Below are positions 1 through 5,007 of a stretch of 5,007 bases of DNA, piece after piece (the first letter of the stretch is position 1; the number at the start of each line of letters is the position of its first letter). Source of the stretch: Acidobacteriota bacterium. GTDB taxonomy: Bacteria > Acidobacteriota > Blastocatellia > Pyrinomonadales > Pyrinomonadaceae. A model generated the notes under the pieces. That model was not told where the DNA came from. It did no database searches and saw only the letters and a program-made list of their open reading frames with translations. The position numbers and the translations under genes were made by a program. Location: positions 1 to 5,007 of the forward strand of contig JACCYR010000435.1 in the NCBI GenBank assembly GCA_013696385.1, read 5' to 3'.

Positions 1-70
1 TCGGAAAGTATTCTTTGATAAAATTCCATTGTTCGTCAGTTAAACATGTTGAATAAATTTGGTTGCTCAT
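1..70 (-). CDS. IS5/IS4-type transposase, N-terminal fragment cut by window edge
   Basis: Reading the minus strand from an ATG at 70-68 gives 23 codons, open to the window edge, including LTDEQWNFIKEYFP. A short leader followed by LTDEQW and a hydrophobic/proline-ending helix is the usual opening of IS5-family transposases (the DUF4096-type N-terminal domain), which cut and paste or copy an insertion sequence. An in-frame TGA lies a few codons upstream, so this ATG is the first possible start in the frame. No Shine-Dalgarno is visible before it, and the start lies in an inverted repeat that could mask it. The element would extend leftwards out of the window, so its catalytic DDE residues, second end and integrity cannot be judged. 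It is 89 bp downstream of the glycosyltransferase stop, on the same strand. The family call rests on a short but characteristic motif. Confidence 0.68.
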   Translation of the reverse strand, partial: MSNQIYSTCLTDEQWNFIKEYFP

Positions 71-98
71 AATAAGCAAGTTTATTCACCTGACGAAC
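31..98 (-). repeat. Interrupted palindrome around transposase start
   Basis: GTTCGTCAG (31-39) is matched by its exact inverse CTGACGAAC (90-98). Between them lie further matching arms: TGAATAAA near 50-57 against TTTATTCA near 81-88, and TTGCT (63-67) against AGCAA (75-79). The transposase ATG (70-68) sits in the central loop. In the minus-strand RNA this could form a bulged hairpin over the start region. Such a structure is a known way for insertion sequences to damp transposase expression, but that role here is inference. It might also be part of the element's end structure. Confidence 0.5.
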
Positions 99-159
99 AT
101 TTTTCAATTTATCTAACTTATTGAAAATACGCTTTTTACTTTTCGGACTATCTCTCAGA

Positions 160-903
160 TTATTTCGCGTTGTCATAAACTCCGCGTTTCGCATTTTGGC
201 GAATTTGCCGCACTTCGCTGAACATTCGTTGGCTGTCGCGGAAAACACTGACCGTTGTGCCTTCGCAATGATTCCAACGGACGGGAATTTCTTTCAAACG
301 CAAGCCGTGATAATTGGCGACATAAAGAAATTCGACATCAAAGCCGAAACGCTCAATCTGCATTACGTCTAAAAGCGGGCGAAATTTTTGCATACCAAAC
401 GCTTTAAAGCCGCATTGTGTATCCCAAAAAGGTAAGCCTGTCAGAGTTCGCACAATCAGATTAAAAACTTTTCCGCCTTGTTCGCGCCGCCACGGTTGAT
501 GCGTTCCAATCAAATTTCTATCGAGTGCGCGTGAGCCGAAGGTAACATCAAAGTCGCCTTTTTCGATTGGTTCGACAAGTTTCGGCAATTCGGAAATCGG
601 TGTAGAAAGGTCGGCATCGGTGAACAAAGCAACCTCGCCGACAGAGGCAAGAAGACCTGTTTTGACGGCGAAACCTTTGCCGCGATTTTCTTCGTAGCGA
701 ATGACGTTTGTTTCGACGGTAGGAAATTCGGCGCAAACTGTTTCGGCGACTTTCGCCGTCGCGTCGCTTGAACCGTCGTCCACGACAATCAGTTCGGCGG
801 CGAGGTTTTCTTTGTTGATATATTCGAGAATTTGCCTGACGGAATCGCCGAGTCTTGATTCTTCATTAAAAGCGGGAATGACGATTGATAAAGTAGTTTT
901 CAT
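160..903 (-). CDS. Family 2 glycosyltransferase, polyprenyl/dolichyl-phosphate glucosyltransferase-like (Alg5 type)
   Basis: This is a 247-residue GT-A fold enzyme, predicted to transfer a sugar from a nucleotide donor (UDP-glucose in the named family) to a lipid phosphate carrier at the cytoplasmic membrane face. The start is fixed by the canonical opening LSIVIPAFNEE (residues 5-15). VDDGSSD (41-47) holds the nucleotide-binding aspartates, ENRGKG follows at 72-77, and TDAD (95-98) is the metal-binding DXD-type motif. GSRALDR (123-129), RREQGGK (139-145), DTQCGFKAF (161-169) and RFGFDVE (185-191) match the Alg5/DPG-synthase pattern rather than DPM1. Length is normal for a stand-alone catalytic domain, and there is no C-terminal membrane segment. 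No Shine-Dalgarno precedes the ATG, and the predicted promoter lies so close that the mRNA may be nearly leaderless. It is divergent from the protease gene. Lipid-linked glycan or glycolipid synthesis is likely, but the acceptor cannot be read from sequence. Confidence 0.9.
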   Translation of the reverse strand: MKTTLSIVIPAFNEESRLGDSVRQILEYINKENLAAELIVVDDGSSDATAKVAETVCAEFPTVETNVIRYEENRGKGFAVKTGLLASVGEVALFTDADLSTPISELPKLVEPIEKGDFDVTFGSRALDRNLIGTHQPWRREQGGKVFNLIVRTLTGLPFWDTQCGFKAFGMQKFRPLLDVMQIERFGFDVEFLYVANYHGLRLKEIPVRWNHCEGTTVSVFRDSQRMFSEVRQIRQNAKRGVYDNAK

Positions 904-916
904 TTGGCAAAGTGTA

Positions 917-945
917 ATGATAGAGTTTCAAGTTTCAAGTTTCAA
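917..945 (-). promoter_or_regulatory. Candidate sigma70 promoter for the glycosyltransferase, -35 supplied by a heptad repeat
   Basis: On the minus strand TTGAAA (945-940) is followed by exactly 17 bases and TATCAT (922-917), each one mismatch from consensus. The TTGAAA boxes recur every 7 bp (945-940, 938-933, 931-926) because they are the repeat unit itself, but only the outermost of these three has canonical spacing. Initiation would be near 910, leaving about 7 bases before the ATG at 903. The call is from pattern only. Confidence 0.45.
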
Positions 946-1008
946 GTTTCAGGTTTCAGGTTTTTGTTTCGTCTATTTGATTTTGCTTGAAACCTGAAAT
1001 TTGAAACA
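924..1008 (+). repeat. Heptanucleotide repeat tract with inverted copies, forming a 22-bp stem
   Basis: Five consecutive heptamers of form (A/G)GTTTCA run from 924 to 958, with a decayed sixth to 965. Three inverted units (TGAAACC, TGAAATT, TGAAACA) run from 988 to 1008. Positions 939-960 pair with 986-1007 over 22 bp without a bulge. The two non-Watson-Crick positions are G-U in the plus-strand RNA, so the stem is continuous only in that orientation; the opposite strand would have two A-C mismatches. The loop is 25 bases (961-985). It resembles the short tandem heptamer repeats seen between genes in cyanobacteria and other phyla. A U-run does not directly follow the stem, so it is not a standard terminator. 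Confidence 0.75.
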
Positions 1009-1038
1009 ACCGACGGCTGACTTTTTTCAACGAAAGTA

Positions 1039-1047
1039 TGTTATAGT
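1039..1047 (+). promoter_or_regulatory. Extended -10 promoter for the S41 protease gene
   Basis: TGT directly precedes TATAGT (1042-1047), giving an extended -10 (TGnTATAnT) one base from consensus. A weak -35 candidate, CTGACT (1017-1022), lies 19 bases upstream; extended -10 promoters need little -35 contact. Initiation near 1054 would give a short leader carrying the GGAG ribosome binding site at 1059-1062, 8 bases before the ATG. Confidence 0.42.
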
Positions 1048-1070
1048 TTTAAAAGTTTGGAGAATAATCA

Positions 1071-2696
1071 ATGAGCAGAAAGTTTGGCATAATTGCTATT
1101 TTAATAGTTGTCATCGGGGCGGTTTTGGGCGGAATACTCGGTAAATTGCCGGTGAAATCAACGGCTGATGTATCTTTGACTTCGGAAAAAGTGGTTTCGG
1201 ATTACCGCGAAGCACTCGACGTAATTGATAAAAATTATATCGGGGAAGTTGACCACGAAAAAATTACGGAAAGTTCGATTCAAAGTATGTTGTTCACACT
1301 CGACCCGCATTCGTCGTTTTTTACCCGCGATGAGTTTCGCAAACTTTACGAAGACCAATCTTCGCAATTTTACGGCATCGGCGTTTCTATTTTGCAGCAC
1401 CGCGACGGTGTTTATATCCAATCCATTATTCCAAACACGCCCGCCGACAAAGCCGGTCTGCGTTACGGCGACAGGTTTGTTCAAGTCGAAGGCAAAGACG
1501 CGACGGAATGGACGAGCGCGGAAGTTTCCAAAAATGTCCGCGGACCACGCGGAACGCCTGTTAATGTTAAAATCGGACGCGCCGGACAAGACAAGCCGAT
1601 TGATTTTACCATCGTCCGCGGTGGTGTTCCGCTGCCTTCGATTCGTAATTACTTTATGCTCAACGGCGGCGTTGGTTACGTCGGTTTTACCGGCGGGTTT
1701 CAAGAAACGAGTGCCGACGAACTAGACGAAGCCATTGCTGATTTGAAAAAACAGGGAATGAAAAGCCTCGTGCTTGACCTGAGAAACAATCCGGGCGGAT
1801 TATTGCCGCAAGCCATCGAAGTCGTCAGCCGGTTTGTCCCAAGCGGTCAAACCGTCGTTTCCGTCAAAGGACGTTCGCGTTATTCAAAATCTCAGGAACT
1901 TCCCACAGTCGGCGGAAATAAGGAAAATTTCCCGCTAGTCGTAATGATAAACGGCGGTTCGGCTTCGGCTTCGGAAATCGTTGCCGGTGCGCTTCAAGAT
2001 TATGGACGCGCCTTGGTTGTTGGCAGCGACAGTTTTGGCAAAGGTCTCGTGCAGAGAGTTTTCCCGCTTCCTCACGGCACGGGTTTGACTTTGACAATGG
2101 CGCGTTATTACACGCCTTTCGGACGTTCATTGCAAAAAGATTATTCAAGCGGTTCGATTTACGATTATTACACTAATCACGCCGACGAAGAAACCGGCGC
2201 GACGAAACCGAAACCGGCGGGCGTTCCGATAACAACCGCCGGCGGACGAGTTTTTTACGGCGGACGCGGCATCGAACCCGATTTAAAAGCACCCGCACTT
2301 GCTCCAACGCCCTTGCGTTTTCGTCTCAACGAAGCCGCGTTTTTCTTTGTGCGAAACTTGGTTGCGGGACAAATCAAAAGTTTTGAAAATTACAAAGTCG
2401 AAAAGCAAAACTATACTCAAACCGTCCAAACCGGCGAATTTCAAATCAACGACAAATTGTTCGAGGCATTTCGCAACTTTACTGTCAAAGACACCGAAAA
2501 CGGTTTGACGGCGGAAAATATCAACAGCCAGATTGATTACGCCAAAACGCGCTTGCGCGAAGAACTCGCCACCGCCAATAGTTCAACCGAAGCCGGGCAA
2601 CAAGTTTTACTCGAAGTTGACCCGCAAGTTCTAAAGGCGATTGACGCAATTCCCGAAGCAAAAAAACTGATGGAAAGTATTATGGTGAAAAAATAG
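1071..2696 (+). CDS. S41 family C-terminal processing peptidase (CtpA/Prc type), membrane-anchored
   Basis: This 541-residue serine protease is predicted to sit on the outer face of the cytoplasmic membrane and trim or degrade envelope proteins from their C-termini. Residues 5-25 form a hydrophobic signal/anchor after a basic start, with no lipobox cysteine. A helical N-terminal region containing the LDPHSSF motif (77-83) precedes a PDZ domain at about 98-185 (YGIGVSI at 101-107, PADKAGLRYGD at 124-134). The S41 core follows with LDLRNNPGG (235-243). GGSASASEI gives nucleophile Ser299, SFGKG gives general-base Lys324, and Gln328 lies four residues on; the 25-residue Ser-Lys and +4 Gln spacings match characterised CtpA/CtpB enzymes, so it should be active. 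GRGIEPD (398-404) closes the core. About 120 further residues (421-541), charged and helical-looking, have no function I recognise. GGAG at 1059-1062 supports the start. It appears monocistronic, since a new promoter follows. Confidence 0.95.
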   Translation: MSRKFGIIAILIVVIGAVLGGILGKLPVKSTADVSLTSEKVVSDYREALDVIDKNYIGEVDHEKITESSIQSMLFTLDPHSSFFTRDEFRKLYEDQSSQFYGIGVSILQHRDGVYIQSIIPNTPADKAGLRYGDRFVQVEGKDATEWTSAEVSKNVRGPRGTPVNVKIGRAGQDKPIDFTIVRGGVPLPSIRNYFMLNGGVGYVGFTGGFQETSADELDEAIADLKKQGMKSLVLDLRNNPGGLLPQAIEVVSRFVPSGQTVVSVKGRSRYSKSQELPTVGGNKENFPLVVMINGGSASASEIVAGALQDYGRALVVGSDSFGKGLVQRVFPLPHGTGLTLTMARYYTPFGRSLQKDYSSGSIYDYYTNHADEETGATKPKPAGVPITTAGGRVFYGGRGIEPDLKAPALAPTPLRFRLNEAAFFFVRNLVAGQIKSFENYKVEKQNYTQTVQTGEFQINDKLFEAFRNFTVKDTENGLTAENINSQIDYAKTRLREELATANSSTEAGQQVLLEVDPQVLKAIDAIPEAKKLMESIMVKK

Positions 2697-2713
2697 TTTT
2701 GTAGTAATTTGAT

Positions 2714-2741
2714 TTGTCAGGGCAAAATTGCTTCGTATAAT
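2714..2741 (+). promoter_or_regulatory. Sigma70-type promoter upstream of the small-gene pair
   Basis: TTGTCA (2714-2719, one mismatch from TTGACA) and a perfect TATAAT (2736-2741) are separated by 16 bases. Initiation near 2748 would give a leader of about 14 bases carrying AGGAG at 2751-2755, 7 bases before the ATG at 2763. This is the best consensus promoter in the window. It makes the pair independent of the protease transcript and may also serve the downstream dehydrogenase. Confidence 0.65.
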
Positions 2742-2762
2742 GTTTAGGCAAGGAGAGATAAA

Positions 2763-3173
2763 ATGCAAGAATTTGAAGTTAAATCTGCCGAACCAAAACA
2801 GAAAGGAAATTTTATTTTGAGCCGCGAAGCAATAGCCGTAATCGGTGAAAACGGAAAGCGGCGGTTTGAAGAATTTAGAAAATATCCAAGTGGCTGGTAT
2901 GGCGGAAAAGGTAAAAAAATATCAAAATCGTCTGTTCTGAATTTTGAAAGATTTGTAAAAAGAATGCCTGAACTCAGACAGTTTCAGCCAAGTCTGTTTT
3001 TTACACTTGAGGGAAATCTGGAATTAGGCTGGGAAGATAGAAATGGGCAAGCGATAGAAATAGAATTTTATCCTGATAAAATCGAGTATTTCATCGAAAG
3101 TTTAAACGAGGAATCCGTCGTAGCATTAGCAGACATTTTCAAATTAACCGAAAAGATTATAAAATTACTCTAA
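2763..3173 (+). CDS. Hypothetical protein, first gene of a small two-gene module
   Basis: A 136-residue soluble protein, with no signal peptide or membrane segment; function not recognised. The N-terminal part is basic, with residues 28-63 rich in Lys/Arg and a WYGGKGKKISKSS stretch (45-57). The centre has PSLFFTLEGNLELGWE (76-91) followed by IEIEFYPDKIEYFIE (98-112), which reads as two beta-hairpins. From memory, the pattern 'PS-x-T-x-EG-x-L-x-L-x-WE ... IEIEF' recurs in uncharacterised small proteins encoded beside a second small gene, but this was not searched. The C-terminus (114-136) looks like an amphipathic helix. AGGAG 7 bases upstream and a strong promoter support the start. Six bases separate its stop from the next ATG, so the two are co-transcribed and probably co-translated. 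It uses ATA for isoleucine about five times in 136 codons, far more than the flanking genes. Confidence 0.8.
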   Translation: MQEFEVKSAEPKQKGNFILSREAIAVIGENGKRRFEEFRKYPSGWYGGKGKKISKSSVLNFERFVKRMPELRQFQPSLFFTLEGNLELGWEDRNGQAIEIEFYPDKIEYFIESLNEESVVALADIFKLTEKIIKLL

Positions 3174-3179
3174 TATTTA

Positions 3180-3500
3180 ATGACTCGTTCGCCGATTCCT
3201 CCCGAAGAAAATATTGTCCGTGCTATCCATCGCACTTGGTGGGATATTAAAGACGGGCGAAAATCCAGTTCAATCTTCAAAGGCGAAAATATTTCAGTCA
3301 GTCGTCTTGCAATTCTTAATTTACAAGAATTATTTCCAATATTTCATCGCGGGCTGGATACATCCCCAAGTGGAATAATAATCAGTGCCGGTGAAATAAA
3401 TGTTGGACATTTACAAAAAATCGGACGTGAATATGTAGAAAAGCCAATAGAAATAATAGTTGAGGAAGACCCGACAAAGGAAAATCCAGAGAAAATATAG
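3180..3500 (+). CDS. Hypothetical protein, second gene of the module; probably truncated by a frameshift
   Basis: A 106-residue product as it stands, with no family name I can assign. It opens PPEENIVRAIHRTWWD (7-22), then DGRKSSSIFKG (25-35) and ISVSRLAIL (38-46). The 'x-IHRTWWD ... GR-x-SS-x-FKG-x-x-ISVSR' layout resembles, from memory, small uncharacterised proteins with an SSAAFK/SVDR-like block near the N-terminus, often paired with a protein like its upstream neighbour. The frame stops at tandem TAG codons (3498-3503) just after EEDPTKENPEKI. A convincing tail continues in the -1 frame from 3503 to 3595, so the native protein was probably about 138 residues. There is no Shine-Dalgarno; the start is 6 bases after the previous stop, suggesting translational coupling. 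At least eight ATA codons occur in 106, against about five in the 541-codon protease, which points to a different origin. Confidence 0.65.
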   Translation: MTRSPIPPEENIVRAIHRTWWDIKDGRKSSSIFKGENISVSRLAILNLQELFPIFHRGLDTSPSGIIISAGEINVGHLQKIGREYVEKPIEIIVEEDPTKENPEKI

Positions 3501-3502
3501 TA

Positions 3503-3595
3503 GAGAATCCGGCACACGCAGAAATACCACAAAAAATTTCAAGAGGATTAGCCAAAAGAATTATTAAAGAATTAGTTTTTCATAAAGATATATAA
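3503..3595 (+). pseudogene. Out-of-frame C-terminal tail of the preceding small gene
   Basis: In the frame one base back from the upstream gene, 3503-3595 reads ENPAHAEIPQKISRGLAK and continues with a Lys/Ile-rich helix to a TAA at 3593-3595. It has no start codon of its own or ribosome binding site. The phrase NPAHAEI with a following basic helix is, from memory, the usual end of proteins related to the upstream gene, whose in-frame end repeats ENP (3480-3488). Adding one A to the AAAA run at 3492-3495 would join the two frames, giving 138 residues in total. It could be a true mutation, a sequencing or assembly indel, or less likely a programmed shift, since no classic slippery heptamer is visible. 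Confidence 0.6.
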
Positions 3596-3603
3596 ATTTA
3601 TTT

Positions 3604-3608
3604 AGGAG
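3604..3608 (+). promoter_or_regulatory. Ribosome binding site of acyl-CoA dehydrogenase
   Basis: AGGAG lies 5 bases before the ATG at 3614 and fixes that start. The gene therefore has its own strong initiation signal although it follows the small-gene pair by only 18 bases from the out-of-frame TAA. AT-rich sequence at 3587-3597 contains TATA-like hexamers, but no matching -35 was found at 16-18 bp, so read-through from 2714-2741 is the better guess. Confidence 0.7.
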
Positions 3609-3613
3609 ATGAA

Positions 3614-4840
3614 ATGATTGATTTTGAATTGAGCGAAGAACATATCGCATTACAAAAAACCGTGCGCGAATTTTGCCAAGGCGAAATTGCGCCCTTTATC
3701 AAAGAATGGGACGAAAAAGCGCATTTCTCGCGGGAAGTTTTTGACAAAATGGCGGAACTCGGACTGCTTGGCGTTTGCATTCCCGAACAATACGGCGGCG
3801 CGGGATTTGATTATATTTCGCTTGGGCTGGTTTGCGAAGAACTCGAAGCGATGGACACTTTTTTGCGCGTGGCGATGAGCGTTCACGTCGGGTTGAATTC
3901 TTTGAGTTTGCTGGCTTGGGGAACTGAGGAGCAAAAGCAAAAATATCTCGTCCCGCAGGCGAAGGGCGAAAAACTTGCAACTTTTGGTTTGACTGAACCG
4001 AACGCCGGTAGCGATGTTGTCGGAATGCGTTCAAATGCGCGGCGCGACGGCGACGATTGGGTTTTGAATGGCGAAAAAATGTGGATTTCTTTGGGCGATG
4101 TTGCCGACCATTTTTTATTTTTCTGTTGGACGGACGAAGAAAAACGCCGAAACCGCGACCATTCGGGAATGAGTTGTTTTATTGTCGAACGGACGATGGA
4201 CGGATTTTCGTCGGGAACTCTGCACGGCAAACTCGGCATCAAGGCGGGAAACACCGGCTATTTTACTTTGCAAGATGTGCGCGTTCCGAATGCAAATATG
4301 CTCGGACAAGAAGGCGAAGGTTTTAAGATTGCGATGTTCAGTTTGGAAAATGGACGTTACACCGTTGCCTCAGGCGCGACGGGCGTGATTCGCGCTTCGC
4401 GTGATGCGTCGGTTGCTTATGCGAATACACGCGAAGTTCAAGGGCAGACAATCGCCAATTTCCAACTCGTCAAACAAAAAATCGCCGATATGGAAGCCGA
4501 TTATCAAATGTCGCATCTTTTGTGGCTGAAATGCGGATATTTAAAAAACGAAGGCAAGCCGTCGGCAAAAGCCGCGAGTTTGGCAAAATGGCAAGCCACG
4601 ATTCGCAGCGAAAAAGCCGCGTCAATGGCGATTGAAATTCACGGCGCAAACGGCTACACCAACGACTATCCGGTTGAACGCTATTTGCGAAACTGCAAAG
4701 CTGCTATTATCTACGAAGGAACGCGCGATATTCATACCTTGATGCAAGCGGATTGGGCGTTGGGTTTGAAAAAAGAACCACGCGCCCGCGTTACGCTTCC
4801 GCCGTATAATCCGACGGAAGTAAAAGACGCTTCGGCTTAA
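3614..4840 (+). CDS. Acyl-CoA dehydrogenase, FAD-dependent
   Basis: A 408-residue soluble flavoenzyme of the acyl-CoA dehydrogenase family, which oxidises an acyl-CoA to its trans-2-enoyl form and passes electrons to electron-transfer flavoprotein. The N-terminal helical domain (1-120) includes LGVCIPEQYGGAGFDY (52-67). The beta domain opens with FGLTEPNAGSDV (124-135, a family signature contacting FAD and substrate), followed by NGEKMWIS (152-159) and KLGIKAG (206-212). The C-terminal helical domain has NGRYTVASGATG (246-257), the FAD-side loop HGANGYTNDYPVERYLRN (343-360) and IIYEGTRDIH (365-374), which contains the predicted catalytic base Glu368. All core motifs are present, so it should be active. 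Length is slightly above the usual 380-390 because of a short proline/charged tail (387-408). Substrate chain length cannot be told; butyryl/short-chain or glutaryl-CoA-like enzymes are possible. Codon use matches the protease gene and not the small pair just upstream. A terminator follows 30 bp after the stop. Confidence 0.94.
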   Translation: MIDFELSEEHIALQKTVREFCQGEIAPFIKEWDEKAHFSREVFDKMAELGLLGVCIPEQYGGAGFDYISLGLVCEELEAMDTFLRVAMSVHVGLNSLSLLAWGTEEQKQKYLVPQAKGEKLATFGLTEPNAGSDVVGMRSNARRDGDDWVLNGEKMWISLGDVADHFLFFCWTDEEKRRNRDHSGMSCFIVERTMDGFSSGTLHGKLGIKAGNTGYFTLQDVRVPNANMLGQEGEGFKIAMFSLENGRYTVASGATGVIRASRDASVAYANTREVQGQTIANFQLVKQKIADMEADYQMSHLLWLKCGYLKNEGKPSAKAASLAKWQATIRSEKAASMAIEIHGANGYTNDYPVERYLRNCKAAIIYEGTRDIHTLMQADWALGLKKEPRARVTLPPYNPTEVKDASA

Positions 4841-4869
4841 ATTAAGGCGACGCAGAGCGATTGGTTAAG

Positions 4870-4913
4870 AAAAAAAGGCGAGAGAATTTTTAATTATTTC
4901 TCTCGCCTTTTTT
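4870..4913 (+). terminator. Rho-independent terminator, probably bidirectional
   Basis: GGCGAGAGAA (4877-4886) pairs perfectly with TTCTCTCGCC (4898-4907) around an 11-base loop. The stem is preceded by a run of seven A (4870-4876) and followed by six T (4908-4913). It therefore ends plus-strand transcription from the dehydrogenase. Read on the minus strand it has the same form, with a U-run from the A tract, so it can also end a convergent transcript. Confidence 0.9.
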
Positions 4914-4934
4914 GATTATAAAACAGCTGGCTTT

Positions 4935-5006
4935 TTACTTAGCGGTATTTGAATTTGTCGCCGACTGTTTTACCGATTCGAAGTCCGGGCTTTCATTGGA
5001 AATTTT
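4935..5006 (-). CDS. Possible C-terminal end of a convergent gene, cut by window edge
   Basis: On the minus strand one frame is open from the window edge to a TAA at 4937-4935, giving 23 residues that start KISNESPDFESVKQ and end in a Ser/Asn/Thr-rich stretch SATNSNTAK. The stop lies 22 bp before the symmetrical terminator in that direction, which is where a convergent gene's end is expected. The stretch is too short for a function call, and an open run of this size is not rare by chance. A second minus frame ends GKTVGDKFKYR before a TAA but has a TGA only about 17 codons upstream, so it is less likely. Confidence 0.4.
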   Translation of the reverse strand, partial: KISNESPDFESVKQSATNSNTAK

Positions 5007-5007
5007 C

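Noticed and set aside
36..248. 70-codon minus-strand open frame overlapping the glycosyltransferase end
   Set aside because: It starts inside the real gene in another frame and runs across the transposase start; Lys/Asn-rich with no motif and no ribosome binding site.
121..372. 83-codon plus-strand frame opposite the glycosyltransferase
   Set aside because: Antisense shadow of a gene with clear GT2 motifs; no independent signals.
924..1008. Heptad repeats as a CRISPR array or intrinsic terminator
   Set aside because: Seven-base units are directly adjacent with no spacers, and the stem is A/T-rich with no U-run after it.
1158..1703. 181-codon minus-strand frame opposite the protease
   Set aside because: Long only because the codon bias of the real gene avoids stops on the opposite strand; Arg/Asn-rich composition and no recognisable domain.
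1225..1725. 166-codon plus-strand frame within the protease gene
   Set aside because: Overlaps the PDZ-coding region in another frame; that region has unmistakable family motifs in the main frame.
3464..3500. Programmed -1 ribosomal frameshift in the second small gene
   Set aside because: No X-XXY-YYZ slippery heptamer is present in the overlap of the two frames and no clear downstream stem was seen, so mutation or sequence error is a simpler account.
3883..4254. 123-codon minus-strand frame opposite the acyl-CoA dehydrogenase
   Set aside because: Antisense shadow, Ser/Pro/Phe-rich, with no start signal.
4920..4970. Minus-strand frame ending GKTVGDKFKYR
   Set aside because: Protein-like by eye, but closed by a TGA about 17 codons upstream with no start between; the neighbouring frame open to the window edge is preferred.

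Overview
This is a bacterial chromosomal window of moderate GC content. It holds four complete protein genes, one frameshifted gene tail and two genes cut by the window edges. No rRNA, tRNA or CRISPR array is visible. The mix (Alg5-like glycosyltransferase, membrane-anchored S41 processing protease, acyl-CoA dehydrogenase, an IS5-like transposase start and small paired hypothetical genes) and the codon style would fit an Acidobacteriota lineage such as Blastocatellia/Pyrinomonadaceae. That assignment is an impression from gene content, not a tested one.

Layout from left to right. Positions 1-70 (minus strand) carry the first 23 codons of an IS5/IS4-type transposase, with its start codon inside a broken palindrome (31-98). 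Positions 160-903 (minus) encode a family 2 glycosyltransferase of the polyprenyl-phosphate glucosyltransferase type. The 167-bp divergent spacer (904-1070) holds a heptanucleotide repeat tract that can fold into a 22-bp RNA stem. It also holds a candidate minus-strand promoter whose -35 box is one of the heptads, and an extended -10 promoter for the plus-strand gene. Positions 1071-2696 encode a C-terminal processing protease with PDZ domain and Ser/Lys/Gln catalytic residues.

A strong-looking sigma70 promoter (2714-2741) then drives an A/T-rich pair of small genes of unknown function (2763-3173 and 3180-3500). The second appears to be frameshifted: 3503-3595 encodes a well-formed C-terminal tail in the -1 frame. 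An acyl-CoA dehydrogenase (3614-4840) follows closely with its own strong ribosome binding site. A symmetrical, probably bidirectional terminator (4870-4913) separates it from what looks like the tail of a convergent minus-strand gene (4935-5006).

The housekeeping-type genes do not form one pathway: cell-envelope glycosylation, envelope proteolysis and acyl-CoA oxidation. The least explained part is the two-gene small module with its own promoter, atypical codon use and a broken second gene. It looks like an accessory insertion between the protease and the dehydrogenase.
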